Below, one piece after another: positions 1 through 8,466 of a stretch of DNA of 36,159 nt. Every line of letters starts with the position of its first letter. The first letter of the stretch is position 1. A program made the translations under genes and the position numbers. Where the stretch lies: NCBI GenBank assembly GCA_947503105.1, contig CANNCM010000012.1, positions 1-36,159 of the forward strand, read 5' to 3'. The DNA comes from an uncultured Flavobacteriaceae bacterium (lineage in GTDB: Bacteria; Bacteroidota; Bacteroidia; Flavobacteriales; Flavobacteriaceae). The notes below the pieces were generated by a model, which was not told where the DNA came from, did not search any database, and worked only from the letters and a program-made list of their open reading frames with translations.

Positions 1-1
1 T

Positions 2-1531
2 ATTGAATCCAATACAGGAGGAATTCTCATTCCAAGATTAACAGAAACACAACGGGATGCTATAAGCTCCCCAGCAACAGGTCTAATGATTTATCAAACG
101 GATCAAGATTTTGGGTTTTATTTTTACAATGGAACAGGGTGGACAAGTGTTGGGATGTCTGGACCACAAGGCCCTCCAGGAATCGAAGGACCACAAGGCC
201 CTCCAGGAATCGAAGGACCACAAGGGGCTCCAGGAATCGAAGGACCCATAGGGCCACAAGGTGACCAAGGATTACAAGGTATACAGGGTCCAGCTGGAGC
301 TGACGGTCAAGACGGTGCAGTAGGACCAACTGGTCCACAAGGTATTCAAGGAAATGATGGTGTAGCAGGTCCACAAGGACCTCAAGGGAATCCAGGAGTC
401 GAAGGACCAATAGGTCCACAAGGAGAGCAAGGAATACAGGGTCCAACTGGTGCTACAGGTCCACAGGGTCCACAAGGGGAAATAGGCCCAGCAGGAGCAG
501 ATGGACAAGACGGAGCGGTCGGTACTACGGGATCCATTGGACCACAAGGCCCAGCAGGTCCTCAAGGTATTCAAGGTGTTGCTGGAAATGATGGAGCTAA
601 CGGAGCTGATGGAAGTAATGGTTCTTCAGCATATGAGATATGGATATCAGCAGACAATACAGGAACAGAATCAGACTTTTTAGCATCTTTAGTGGGGGCT
701 CAAGGGCTTCAAGGTGATCAAGGAGTACAAGGGGAAACTGGACCACAAGGCCCAGCAGGTCCTCAAGGTCCTCAAGGTGTTGCTGGAAATGATGGAGCTG
801 ATGGAGCTGATGGAAGTAACGGTTCTTCAGCATATGAGATATGGATAGCTGCAGGTAACACAGGGACAGAAGCAGAGTTTTTAGCCTCATTGGTAGGAGC
901 TCAAGGAGAGACAGGTGTTCAAGGCCCACAGGGCATTCAAGGTGAAACAGGTGCCACTGGACCAGCAGGTCCACAAGGAGAGACTGGAGTTGTTTCTGTT
1001 ACAAATTCAGGTGGAGACGGTTCAATAGCTTATAACTCATCTACAAAAGTTATTTCATATACTGGACCATCTTCTAATGAGACCCGAGCTCACTTTTCTG
1101 CAGGAACAGGAGTAACACTAACTGATGGCACAATTGCTATTGGACAAGCCGTTGGAACAACTGATGACGTCACTTTTGCTCATGGGAATTTTAGTGGAAA
1201 TGTTACAAGTTCTGGTGGGTCTATTTCTGGTTTTGATGCCTCATTAAATGACCAAACAGGCACAACTTATTCTTTAGTATCCACTGATAACGGTAAAGTG
1301 ATTACCCTAAACAATTCAAATGGTATTACACTTACGGTTCCAAGTGGATTAGGGAGTGGTTTTAATTGCCTAATCATACAAAAAGGTACTGGACAAATAT
1401 TTATATCTGCCAGTGGTACAACTTTAATAAATCGGCAAGGGCATACTAAAACTGCTGGGCAATATGCCGTAGTTTCTATAGTTAACATTGGAAATAACAC
1501 TATCATTCTTGGTGGTGATACAGGAATTTAA
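2..1531 (+). CDS. Collagen-like repeat surface protein, 5' end outside window
   Basis: The reading frame is open from base 2, so the true start and signal peptide lie left of the window. The first ~30 visible residues ([15 protein letters not shown]...) match residues ~34-60 of the paralogue at 4074, which shows the gene is cut rather than starting at the ATG at 86. Then come long Gly-X-Y runs ([13 protein letters not shown]...), interrupted twice by a spacer containing SAYEIWI and NTGTE. The last ~170 residues are a Ser/Thr/Gly-rich beta region ([38 protein letters not shown]) of the kind I associate with phage tail fibre or virion proteins. The likely role is an extracellular fibrous or adhesive protein. 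No T9SS sorting domain is visible at the C terminus. The stop is followed after 45 bp by the LamG/fibrinogen-like gene. Confidence 0.85.
   Translation: MESNTGGILIPRLTETQRDAISSPATGLMIYQTDQDFGFYFYNGTGWTSVGMSGPQGPPGIEGPQGPPGIEGPQGAPGIEGPIGPQGDQGLQGIQGPAGADGQDGAVGPTGPQGIQGNDGVAGPQGPQGNPGVEGPIGPQGEQGIQGPTGATGPQGPQGEIGPAGADGQDGAVGTTGSIGPQGPAGPQGIQGVAGNDGANGADGSNGSSAYEIWISADNTGTESDFLASLVGAQGLQGDQGVQGETGPQGPAGPQGPQGVAGNDGADGADGSNGSSAYEIWIAAGNTGTEAEFLASLVGAQGETGVQGPQGIQGETGATGPAGPQGETGVVSVTNSGGDGSIAYNSSTKVISYTGPSSNETRAHFSAGTGVTLTDGTIAIGQAVGTTDDVTFAHGNFSGNVTSSGGSISGFDASLNDQTGTTYSLVSTDNGKVITLNNSNGITLTVPSGLGSGFNCLIIQKGTGQIFISASGTTLINRQGHTKTAGQYAVVSIVNIGNNTIILGGDTGI
161..241 (+). repeat. Three tandem 27-bp repeats in the collagen coding region
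   Basis: A 27-bp unit beginning ggaccacaaggccctccagg is present three times head to tail (161-187, 188-214, 215-241). The third copy carries two base changes near its middle. Each unit encodes nine residues, GPQGPPGIE, so copy-number change keeps the frame and the Gly-X-Y periodicity. Confidence 0.9.
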
Positions 1532-1575
1532 TCACAAAATTAATTGAAGTCAAGTTTAAACATTTTAATATACCC

Positions 1576-2988
1576 ATGATTAATTCATTCAAGATATTTC
1601 TTTTTATTTATTTGTTATCAGGCTTTACTGTTTTAAATAGTCAAATTACTTCTTTTCAGTACGGATTAACTCATCCCAATACATCAACTTCAAGCTCGTC
1701 AATTGGACGACCTATTTTATTGCTTGATGGAGCATTTGCAACCACTTCTTCGTGGACAGACACAAGTGGTCAAGGGAATACTGTTGCTCTATATAATTCT
1801 CCAACACTATCCTCAACTCAAGATGGGATTGTAGGATTTAATGGTTTAAATCAATATGGGATTGCTCCTTCAGGTTTTGACGACTTTAGCAATGGTATTA
1901 CAATATTAGCTTTTGTTAATTTCAACGGAGTATCTAATTGGGAGAGAATATTAGACTTTGGTAATGGTGAGGAAAGTAATAATATATTTTTTGGTAGAGA
2001 TGCTTCTACTAATAACCTGGGCTTTGGGATTAGACAAGGATCCACTCCAACATTTTTCCAAACATTAACTAATGGTATAACAAACAATGGTTGGGGATTC
2101 TATGTGGGGCGTCTTAATGGAACTACATATACGCTGCTCAATCAAACTACTTCGATATCAGGTTCAACAAGTGTATTACCAAATGTAGTTACAAGAAACA
2201 ATAATTACATCGGTGAAAGTAACTGGCCAGCCGATGACTTGTTTGATGGAAGCATGGGTGTTGTAGCGTTATATGACAGAGGATTAACAGATTCTCAAAT
2301 TATAACATTCTATAACCAATATCGAGAACGTTATTCGTTACCCCCTTGGCCATTTAAAAATTGTAAAGAAATTTTAGAGTATGACAACTCATCAACTTCA
2401 GGAATATATGCAATTGATATTGATGGGTTTGGAGCACTCCCGCTGATGGATTGTTACTGTGATATGACTACAGATGGAGGTGGATGGACATTGGTGTTAA
2501 ATTATCTACATCAGTCCAATACCAATCCGGCACTTTCTGTAAAAACCAACACTCTTCCTCTTCAAGGATCAACCACACTTGGAGTAGACGAATCTGGTTC
2601 ATTGACAAATTGGGGACATACAGCGCCCTCTTTACTTACTGCTATGGCTTTTACAGAGCTTCGATTTTATGGAAAAACTTCTGCACATGGAAGGATTATT
2701 AACTTCAAAAATTCACACTCAAACACAATCAATTACTTTAAAACGGGCACCGGGAGTATGAGCGGAATAAACTCAAATTATTCTACTTTAGAAGGTCACA
2801 CAGCATACCTTCCTAGTAGTGCCATTGATTATTTTTCTAACGAAGGAAATCTAGCCATGACAAATTTTCCTTTTTGGTTGGCTGGAACAAACCATTGGGG
2901 AATAAAAGGGGGTGGTAATAGATGGGAGGTAGATGATTATCCCGGTGATTCTTCAAATCATACTTTCCATCAAATATGGGTAAGGTAA
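1576..2988 (+). CDS. Secreted LamG / fibrinogen-related domain protein
   Basis: 470 residues. An N-terminal signal peptide (hydrophobic IFLFIYLLSGFTVL, ending near NSQ) is followed at ~45-260 by a concanavalin A/LamG-like sandwich (LLLDGAFATTSSWTDTSGQG; GLNQYGIAPSGFD; MGVVALYDRGLTDSQI). A fibrinogen-related start follows at ~265-310 (NCKEIL...GIYAIDIDG...CYCDMTTDGGGWTLVLN), and the C-terminal part is rich in Trp, Gly and His. The Cys-rich DMTTDGGGWT signature is typical of fibrinogen-related and intelectin-like lectin domains. It is probably an exported carbohydrate- or matrix-binding protein. It sits 45 bp after the collagen-like gene in the same direction and is likely co-transcribed. No T9SS C-terminal signal is seen, so its export route is unclear. 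Confidence 0.8.
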   Translation: MINSFKIFLFIYLLSGFTVLNSQITSFQYGLTHPNTSTSSSSIGRPILLLDGAFATTSSWTDTSGQGNTVALYNSPTLSSTQDGIVGFNGLNQYGIAPSGFDDFSNGITILAFVNFNGVSNWERILDFGNGEESNNIFFGRDASTNNLGFGIRQGSTPTFFQTLTNGITNNGWGFYVGRLNGTTYTLLNQTTSISGSTSVLPNVVTRNNNYIGESNWPADDLFDGSMGVVALYDRGLTDSQIITFYNQYRERYSLPPWPFKNCKEILEYDNSSTSGIYAIDIDGFGALPLMDCYCDMTTDGGGWTLVLNYLHQSNTNPALSVKTNTLPLQGSTTLGVDESGSLTNWGHTAPSLLTAMAFTELRFYGKTSAHGRIINFKNSHSNTINYFKTGTGSMSGINSNYSTLEGHTAYLPSSAIDYFSNEGNLAMTNFPFWLAGTNHWGIKGGGNRWEVDDYPGDSSNHTFHQIWVR

Positions 2989-3149
2989 TTTTTACTAACC
3001 CCAATTTTTTAAAACATAGTATGTGTAATTTTATTGTTATTTTAAACTTAATTTATTTCAATTGAAATATAAAATTTAAATGTTCTGAAATACAAATGAA
3101 ATTAAGAAATAGTGCTAGGCAAATATTTTTATTATAGCTGAAATACTTT

Positions 3150-3260
3150 TTCAAGCCCAAGAGGAGGAGCAACACAGCCCACTAAGTACTTGGTATTCAG
3201 TGGGTTACTTATTTTTAGGGAATTTCTTATCCCATATTTTATCCCAAAAATTCCAGCTGT
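3150..3260 (+). repeat. att-like repeat copy 1: tRNA-Asn 3' tail plus hairpin
   Basis: This copy lies in the 373-bp gap between the LamG/fibrinogen gene and the T9SS gene. 3150-3171 reads as the 3' end of a tRNA: T-loop TTCAAGC (3150-3156), T-stem strand CCAAG (3157-3161), acceptor strand AGGAGGA (3162-3168), discriminator G and CA. That fits a Bacteroidota tRNA-Asn with a TCCTCCT 5' end. The 5' two thirds of the tRNA are absent, so it is a fragment. Downstream is a hairpin, CCCACT (3178-3183) / AGTGGG (3199-3204), and a T-rich stretch, then the conserved element TTATCCCATATTTTATCCCA. The hairpin-T-tract part repeats at 5821, 17126 and 21889. The rest of the gap, 2989-3149, is plain AT-rich sequence with nothing I recognise. 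Confidence 0.75.
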
Positions 3261-3361
3261 GGTATTAACTTTCATGTTAATAACAAATTATCTCCTTTTT
3301 TATGATCTTTAAGTTATAAACCAATTTAATTTTACCTAGATTTGTTTGAACAAAATAAATT

Positions 3362-4072
3362 ATGAATTTAGACAAGAAACTACTCTTACTCTCTACTTTA
3401 CTTGTCTTTGGCTTTAGTTTTTCACAGACCCTTACAGTTGCTGACGGCAGTAGCATAACTGTAAATACCAACAGTTCGATTTCAGTAGACGGACTTCAAT
3501 TAGCTCCAAGTGCAGCTTATACTATTGCTGGTCCCAATGCATTTGATCGTACATCAACGCCTATTGTCGTAGGGGATAATAGCAGTATCAATAGAGTATA
3601 TACAATGACTGAAGTACTTTCAGATTACTTAGGGGTTGTTACTATTAGCTATGAAGACAGTGAGCTCAATGGCGTTTCTGAAACAGACTTGGTTTTGGAA
3701 GTGCAAGATGGCAATGGAGTTTGGAATAATGTTCAGCCTACCATAGACCAAACAAACAATACTTTAACCTATGACTTTACAGAACTTATCAGTTTTACCA
3801 CTGTTACAGCCAGTTCAGTGAATGCCACTTTAAGTGTAGAACCTATAGAGATTAATGACTTTGTTAAAGTCTATCCCAATCCAGCCACAGACTATCTATT
3901 TATTAAATCTAACCTCAATTACCAATCTACACTTTACAATGTAGCAGGACAGCGTGTTTTGGAATCTAGCTCAAAACAACTCAATGTTATAGACCTCCCA
4001 ACAGGGGTCTATTTGCTACAATTAAAATCAGAAAACAACGGTATTTCAACGTTTAAAATCATAAAAAAATAA
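3362..4072 (+). CDS. Small secreted protein with T9SS type A sorting domain
   Basis: 236 residues. A signal peptide at ~1-21 ([18 protein letters not shown]) is followed by a beta-rich, Ser/Thr-rich middle without a recognised domain. The C-terminal ~70 residues are a clear T9SS type A sorting domain: [12 protein letters not shown], then LYNVAGQRV, then [15 protein letters not shown] and a terminal FKIIKK. The protein should be exported by T9SS and attached to, or released from, the cell surface. A -7-like box TAGATTTG is at 3337-3344, 18 bp before the ATG. The stop is 1 bp from the start of the collagen/FISUMP gene, so the two form an operon and probably a surface pair. Confidence 0.85.
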   Translation: MNLDKKLLLLSTLLVFGFSFSQTLTVADGSSITVNTNSSISVDGLQLAPSAAYTIAGPNAFDRTSTPIVVGDNSSINRVYTMTEVLSDYLGVVTISYEDSELNGVSETDLVLEVQDGNGVWNNVQPTIDQTNNTLTYDFTELISFTTVTASSVNATLSVEPIEINDFVKVYPNPATDYLFIKSNLNYQSTLYNVAGQRVLESSSKQLNVIDLPTGVYLLQLKSENNGISTFKIIKK

Positions 4073-4073
4073 G

Positions 4074-5780
4074 ATGAAAAAAATTACTCTACTCACCTTT
4101 GTCCTCTTTTCAATATTAAGCTACGCTCAAGTTGGTATTAACACCAACACACCAGATGCTTCATCGGCATTAGAGATCGAATCCACTACAGGAGGAATTC
4201 TCATTCCAAGATTAACAGAAACACAACGGGATGCCATAAGTTCACCCGCAACAGGGCTTATGATTTATCAAACGGATCAAACCACAGGATTTTATTTTTA
4301 TGATGGAACAGCTTGGACAAAAATTGATGGTGTAGCCGGTCCACAAGGTCCACAAGGACTACAAGGTGAAACAGGTGCTACTGGCCCACAAGGTCCAGCA
4401 GGTGCTGATGGCGAAGATGGAGCTCAGGGTCCAATAGGAAATACTGGTCCTGCAGGACCGCAAGGTGCTACTGGTGCTCAAGGTCCAATAGGTGCAGACG
4501 GTGCAGACGGAACTAATGGAACAAATGGCTCTTCGGCTTATGAAATATGGACTGCAGCAGGCAATACAGGAACAGAGGCTGAATTTTTAGCTTCTCTAGT
4601 TGGTGCTGATGGAGAAGATGGTGCTCAGGGTCCAATAGGGAATACTGGTCCAGCCGGTCCACAGGGTCCTCAAGGAGACCAAGGTTTACAAGGAATACAA
4701 GGAGAAACTGGTGCTACAGGTGCTACAGGTGCTGCAGGTCCAGCAGGTGCAGATGGGGCTGCTGGTCAAGGCGGTGTGACTACAGTATCTGATGGTTTAA
4801 CCTTATCTGGAAGTGGAACTGAAGCTGACCCTTATGTGATATCATTGCCTCCAGGTGGTACAGAGGGTCAAATATTAACGATATTTAATGGTGTTCCAGT
4901 TTGGGCAGACTGCAGTAGTCCAAATACATACTACTTAGATGCTGATGCTGATGGATATGGCGATCCAAACAATCCAATATCATCGTGTGAGTTAAATGAG
5001 GGGTATGTTGACAATAATTCTGATTGTAATGACACAGATGCGAGTATTAACCCAGGAGCTACAGAAATCGAAGATGGTATTGATAACGATTGTGATGGTG
5101 AGATAGATGAAGGGTTTGAGGACTCAGGCACAGTAGACGACATAGACGGCAACACATACGATTATCTTACTTATGGTGACCAAGTCTGGACTGTTCAGAA
5201 CGCTGAAACAGTTACTTATAGAGATGGGACGCCTATACCGCTGGTTACAGATCAAACATCATGGGTCAACCTTACTACAGGGGCTTGGAGTTATTATGAT
5301 AACGACCCTACAAAGCCAAGACTCTATAATTGGTATGCTGTAATGGGTATTCACGACACAGACCCTAACACTCCTAATAAAGAATTTGCACCAGAAGGTT
5401 GGCACGTACCAACAATTGCCGAGTGGTCAACTTTAGAAAACTACCTAATAGCAAATGGCTATAACTATGATGGCACCACCACAGATGACAAAATAGCCAA
5501 AGCTATGGCCTCAACATCGGGCTGGTTGAGTAATTCAATAAGTGGGTCACCAGGAAATAATCAAAGCGCTAACAACTACAGCGGATTTAATGCATTCCCA
5601 GAAGGTTGCCGTAATAATACCCCTTTCGAATACGAGAATCTTGTCGCTTTCTTTTGGTCTACTTCTATTTTTTCTGAAACACATTCATCTGCACGCAACA
5701 TAGACTACAACAACTATATGTTACGTGCTAATAGTTTCTTAAAAACGAACGGCTTATCGGTGCGTTTCGTTAGGGATTAA
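4074..5780 (+). CDS. Collagen-like protein with MopE-type metal-binding repeat and FISUMP domain
   Basis: 568 residues in clear order. Signal peptide 1-18 ([14 protein letters not shown]). A conserved head of ~60 residues ([31 protein letters not shown]) is shared with the gene at position 2. Gly-X-Y collagen runs follow at ~83-235, split by a [20 protein letters not shown] spacer. An acidic calcium- or metal-binding stretch at ~284-345 ([38 protein letters not shown]) resembles MopE/thrombospondin-3 repeats. A C-terminal FISUMP domain at ~355-568 has [44 protein letters not shown] and FFWSTS, ending GLSVRFVRD. It is probably an extracellular fibre with a globular tip. It has no T9SS domain of its own, but the gene 1 bp upstream does. 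Confidence 0.87.
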   Translation: MKKITLLTFVLFSILSYAQVGINTNTPDASSALEIESTTGGILIPRLTETQRDAISSPATGLMIYQTDQTTGFYFYDGTAWTKIDGVAGPQGPQGLQGETGATGPQGPAGADGEDGAQGPIGNTGPAGPQGATGAQGPIGADGADGTNGTNGSSAYEIWTAAGNTGTEAEFLASLVGADGEDGAQGPIGNTGPAGPQGPQGDQGLQGIQGETGATGATGAAGPAGADGAAGQGGVTTVSDGLTLSGSGTEADPYVISLPPGGTEGQILTIFNGVPVWADCSSPNTYYLDADADGYGDPNNPISSCELNEGYVDNNSDCNDTDASINPGATEIEDGIDNDCDGEIDEGFEDSGTVDDIDGNTYDYLTYGDQVWTVQNAETVTYRDGTPIPLVTDQTSWVNLTTGAWSYYDNDPTKPRLYNWYAVMGIHDTDPNTPNKEFAPEGWHVPTIAEWSTLENYLIANGYNYDGTTTDDKIAKAMASTSGWLSNSISGSPGNNQSANNYSGFNAFPEGCRNNTPFEYENLVAFFWSTSIFSETHSSARNIDYNNYMLRANSFLKTNGLSVRFVRD

Positions 5781-5820
5781 AAATCTTGACTCTTTAAGGG
5801 GCTGCCTTTAGCAGCCAAAA

Positions 5821-5973
5821 AAGTACTTGGTATTCAGTGGGTTACTTATTTTTAGGACTTTTCTTATCCCATATTTTATCCCAAAAATTCTAGCTAAAGA
5901 CCAAAAAACTATACCCCCTTATTGATTTTAAGATGGTTTTCTATTTTGAGGGTTGGTTATGGAATGGATATGT
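5821..5973 (+). repeat. att-like repeat copy 2, lacking the tRNA tail
   Basis: 5821-5895 repeats the right part of copy 1 (AAGTACTTGGTATTCAGTGG, then TTATCCCATATTTTATCCCA and TCTAGCT). The tRNA tail and the left hairpin arm are missing. In their place is another hairpin, GGCTGC/GCAGCC (5800-5816), followed by A rather than T residues. 5921-5973 continues with the module ATTGATTTTAAGAT...GAGGGTTGGTTATGGAATG, which also occurs at 10377 and 17239. The repeat sits at the end of the collagen/FISUMP gene and before the oppositely oriented unknown gene, so it marks a module border. The whole gap 5781-5993 is occupied by it. Confidence 0.7.
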
Positions 5974-5993
5974 AACCTAACTATCACAACCGT

Positions 5994-7229
5994 TTAATTT
6001 GAAAAATAGTTTACACAATAGGCTTTATCAAAAATCGGGTAATTTAAGCGCTTAGCTATGGCTAAATAATTATCTAGTTTAGTTTTCTTTTTGCCAGAAT
6101 TGTGGTAGTCCAATATACTAATGAACAGTTCAACAAAATCTCTATGACTGTTTCTAAACAGCGTTTCACCGTTTAGTTTAATTAGTTCCATACTGATGTT
6201 ATTTCCAGAGTCAAGTTTTACAATAGCATCTCTGAGTTCAAATAAACTGTAGTGGTATTCTTGATAGTAGGGTTTGGAAATTTTGTAGTGCGTTGTAGAT
6301 TCTTTCACAAGTCTCAATATATTCACATCACCTGCCAGAATGCTAGCAAATAGAAACTCATATAAGTAATCAATTTTATTTTTCAATCTTGATATCTCAA
6401 TAATAAAGGATAGAGTATGATCCTCTTTTTCAATAAAATCCCGTCTCAAAATTTCAATCCCTTTATATCGACCATATAAAATTGGATGAATTTGTTTGAT
6501 ATTTAGTGGCGTATTAATTGTACTAACGGGCTGATTATTCAAAAAGTTTTTTAGCTCCAAGAGACAAGCTGTAAATAGAAATTGTTGTTTGTCAGTTGAA
6601 CAATCAGCTAATTTTACACAATACGATCCGTAGTTATCATTTAAGTTATTGATATCAATAAAAGAATTAAAAATTGTAGGGGTAAAGTATTTTGTAGGGA
6701 CAAACTCTTCAATCGGAGTTTTAGTCTGCTTAAACATAGGGCCCACACAATTTCCTAAATATAGTATCTCTGAATAATTGTAACGCTTTGGGTCTAGTAA
6801 TCGAGAATTAAAAACTAATTTTAAGACTTCAATATTTTTCGTAAGCGTTAGTCCACCAATTAGTGTAATCAATAGTTCCAAGTAATCCTCTGGATTTATA
6901 AATTCGCCCTCCATCAATGCCAATGCATATTTAGGATCAATCACAATTTTATTATAAATTTTCTGATGAATATCCCAATTCTTCTTTTGAGGATAGGCTG
7001 CACAAAAGTCCGTATAGGAGTTGTAACCAACATATTTAGAAAGTGTATTCAATGTGCTAATAGAGGGCTTTGTGCCTAAGACTATGCCATAAAACCGCCT
7101 TAATGTATTATAGCTTAGGTCTACGCTTATTTCCATTAAAATCATCTGGGACAATCGCAAACAATCCCCACGGTTTTTAATTTTAAAACCACATTTTTGA
7201 GAAACCTTGTTTTTAAGTTGGTAAAGCAT
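5994..7229 (-). CDS. Unrecognised 411-residue cytoplasmic protein with HTH-like N terminus
   Basis: I do not recognise a named family. The protein has no signal peptide and no membrane segment, and is rich in Leu, Ile, Lys and Tyr as in an all-helical protein. The first ~75 residues (CLRLSQMILMEISVDLSYNT, then LRRFYGIVLGTKPSISTLNT, then LSKYVGYNSYTDFC) look like a helix-turn-helix-type unit that I associate with uncharacterised flavobacterial proteins. The rest could be a helical repeat (TPR-like) sensor domain, but no clear repeat period is visible. It is the only minus-strand full gene in the first 23 kb, and lies alone between an att-like repeat and the decaying lipoprotein run, so it is probably module cargo. 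A DNA-binding role is a guess. Confidence 0.6.
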   Translation of the reverse strand: MLYQLKNKVSQKCGFKIKNRGDCLRLSQMILMEISVDLSYNTLRRFYGIVLGTKPSISTLNTLSKYVGYNSYTDFCAAYPQKKNWDIHQKIYNKIVIDPKYALALMEGEFINPEDYLELLITLIGGLTLTKNIEVLKLVFNSRLLDPKRYNYSEILYLGNCVGPMFKQTKTPIEEFVPTKYFTPTIFNSFIDINNLNDNYGSYCVKLADCSTDKQQFLFTACLLELKNFLNNQPVSTINTPLNIKQIHPILYGRYKGIEILRRDFIEKEDHTLSFIIEISRLKNKIDYLYEFLFASILAGDVNILRLVKESTTHYKISKPYYQEYHYSLFELRDAIVKLDSGNNISMELIKLNGETLFRNSHRDFVELFISILDYHNSGKKKTKLDNYLAIAKRLNYPIFDKAYCVNYFSN

Positions 7230-7311
7230 AATTTTAAGTAAATGTACTAAATTTGGACTATTTTCTTTGTTTTTTTTAGTTATTTTTGATTAAACCAATT
7301 TATACTTACAA

Positions 7312-7947
7312 ATGAGAAAATTATTTCTAGCCGTTCTATTATTCAGTTTCATGAGCCAAGCATAGACTAAGCTTTATGTTCACCCTGATGGAAAAACCTA
7401 TGCCTCAAATACAAAAACTATAGCTATACTTCCCTTAAAAGTGCAGGTAAAGTTAAGACCAAAGCAGCTTAAAGACTTTACAACAGAACAAATCATTCAA
7501 CTACAGAAAGATGAAGCCATTGATATTCAAAAGGCAATGCATACTTGGTTTTTAACCAGAAAAAAAAGAGGGTCTTTTGATGCTAATGTAATTACACCTG
7601 CACGAGCAAATGCACTTTTGAAAAAGGCTGATATTGATGTTCATGAGTTAGATGCATACTTGCCAAGTGAGCTCGGTGAAATTCTTGGTGTTGACTGTGT
7701 GGTTATGGGAACTTTTGAGACCTCAAAACCAATGTCCAATGCTGCGTCTATCGCTTTAGGAGCTTTGTTTGGTGCTTTTGGAACAACACAAACCGCAGTT
7801 TGTAATATCGATTTTTATAACACCGCAGACGATGAGCTTGTGGTCAACTACTTTAAAAAGATTAGAGGGTCTATTGGGTCTGATGCCCAAGATATGATCA
7901 ATATCCTGATGAGAAAAGTCACAAGAAGAATTCCATACACAAACTAA
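7312..7947 (+). pseudogene. Secreted protein gene with in-frame TAG after the signal peptide
   Basis: From ATG 7312 the frame reads MRKLFLAVLLFSFMSQA, then TAG at 7363-7365, then TKLYVHPDGKTYASNTKTIA and on without a stop to 7947. The stop falls where a signal peptidase site with Gln (SQAQ) is expected, so a CAG to TAG change is the simplest reading. The remaining ~190 residues (TIAILPLKVQVKLRP; VDCVVMGTFETSKPMSNAAS; VRKVTR-like end) are well preserved and resemble periplasmic or outer-membrane-associated proteins such as the GNA1162/CsgG-like group, an uncertain assignment. Re-initiation at GTG 7441 would give a protein without a signal peptide. The stop overlaps the ATG of the next gene by 1 bp (TAATG). 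Confidence 0.7.
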
Positions 7948-8374
7948 TGAAAAAGCTAATTTTAATTTCAACCTTATCATCTTCGCTTGCAGTAGTGATG
8001 ATAGTAATGATAATTCTAATCAGACCTTTTTAGAGAAGTATAATGGTGTTGTTTGGAAAGAAGTAGGCGACGATGATTTTATTTCTTTTAGTACAAATGG
8101 ACTTAGTGAATGTATTTTTGAGGGAGGTATTTATTACAGTGATTTTACTAATTGGGGAGAAAACTATGAGGGCTACTCTCTTATTGTTTTAGAAAATTCT
8201 CCTGAAAAATTAGTATTAGAATCAGTTGACGTAGGCGGTATAGTAAATATGTTACCGTTCAATTATATAACTACAATTGAAGTAACTAATAGTGGCAATA
8301 GTCTAGTTGTAACTAGCTCTGATCATCCTAATATAGAGAACTACGTTAGAGTATCTAGTAATCCATGCGACTAA
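7947..8374 (+). pseudogene. Lipoprotein gene with a frameshift in the signal peptide
   Basis: ATG 7947 gives MKKLILISTL in one frame. From 7979 a second frame continues IFACSSDDSNDNSNQTFLEK and stays open to the TAA at 8372-8374 (~132 residues, ending VRVSSNPCD). Joined, they make a perfect type II signal peptide with lipobox IFAC. One base is missing around 7977-7978, since the lipoprotein at 8467 has the uninterrupted counterpart LLIFAC. The body (NGVVWKEVGDDDFISFSTNG; NYEGYSLIVLENSPEKLVLE) resembles small flavobacterial lipoproteins of unknown function. It is either a recent pseudogene or a sequencing or assembly error. It is translationally coupled to the previous gene by a 1-bp overlap. 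Confidence 0.72.
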
Positions 8375-8387
8375 ATGAAAAAACTAC

Positions 8388-8436
8388 TTTTAATTCAGCT
8401 ATTTCTAAACCTATTAAGTAGGCCAAGCTTATATTT
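8388..8436 (-). pseudogene. Tyrosine recombinase 3'-end remnant A
   Basis: On the minus strand this segment reads NISLAYLIGLEIAELK, aligning with remnant C (INVSLTYLRGLEIAELK). Homology stops abruptly after ELK, where the plus strand instead reads as the beginning of a lipoprotein gene: ATG 8375 giving MKKLLLI, then IQLFLNLLSRP and a stop at 8450-8452. The 16 bases CTTTTAATTCAGCTAT (8387-8402) are identical to remnant B (8950-8965). The segment therefore looks like an illegitimate or site-specific joint between a lipoprotein leader and an integrase tail. The 25-residue plus-strand reading frame is probably not functional. Confidence 0.6.
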
Positions 8437-8466
8437 TGTATGTTTGAAGTGAAATCCAATTTAATT

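Noticed and set aside
161-990. Dense short repeats suggesting CRISPR or minisatellite
   Set aside because: Periodicity is 9 or 27 bp, matching Gly-X-Y codons in an open frame, with no conserved spacer/repeat layout.
86-1531. Complete collagen-like gene starting at ATG 86
   Set aside because: The frame is open to base 2, and upstream codons match the conserved head of the paralogue, so the gene is truncated by the window.
3150-3171. A tRNA gene
   Set aside because: Only the T-loop and 3' acceptor half are present; no D-arm, anticodon arm or 5' acceptor strand upstream.
5800-5816. GGCTGC/GCAGCC hairpin after the collagen/FISUMP gene as terminator
   Set aside because: It is followed by A residues on the plus strand and lacks a T-run after the stem on the minus strand, so it is not a canonical terminator; possibly a remnant of the repeat border.
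5971-5980. Additional GTAAC operator half-site near the unknown gene
   Set aside because: Only one arm (TGTAACC) is present and no GTTAC partner at four bases; the GTTAC in the att-like repeats likewise lacks a partner.
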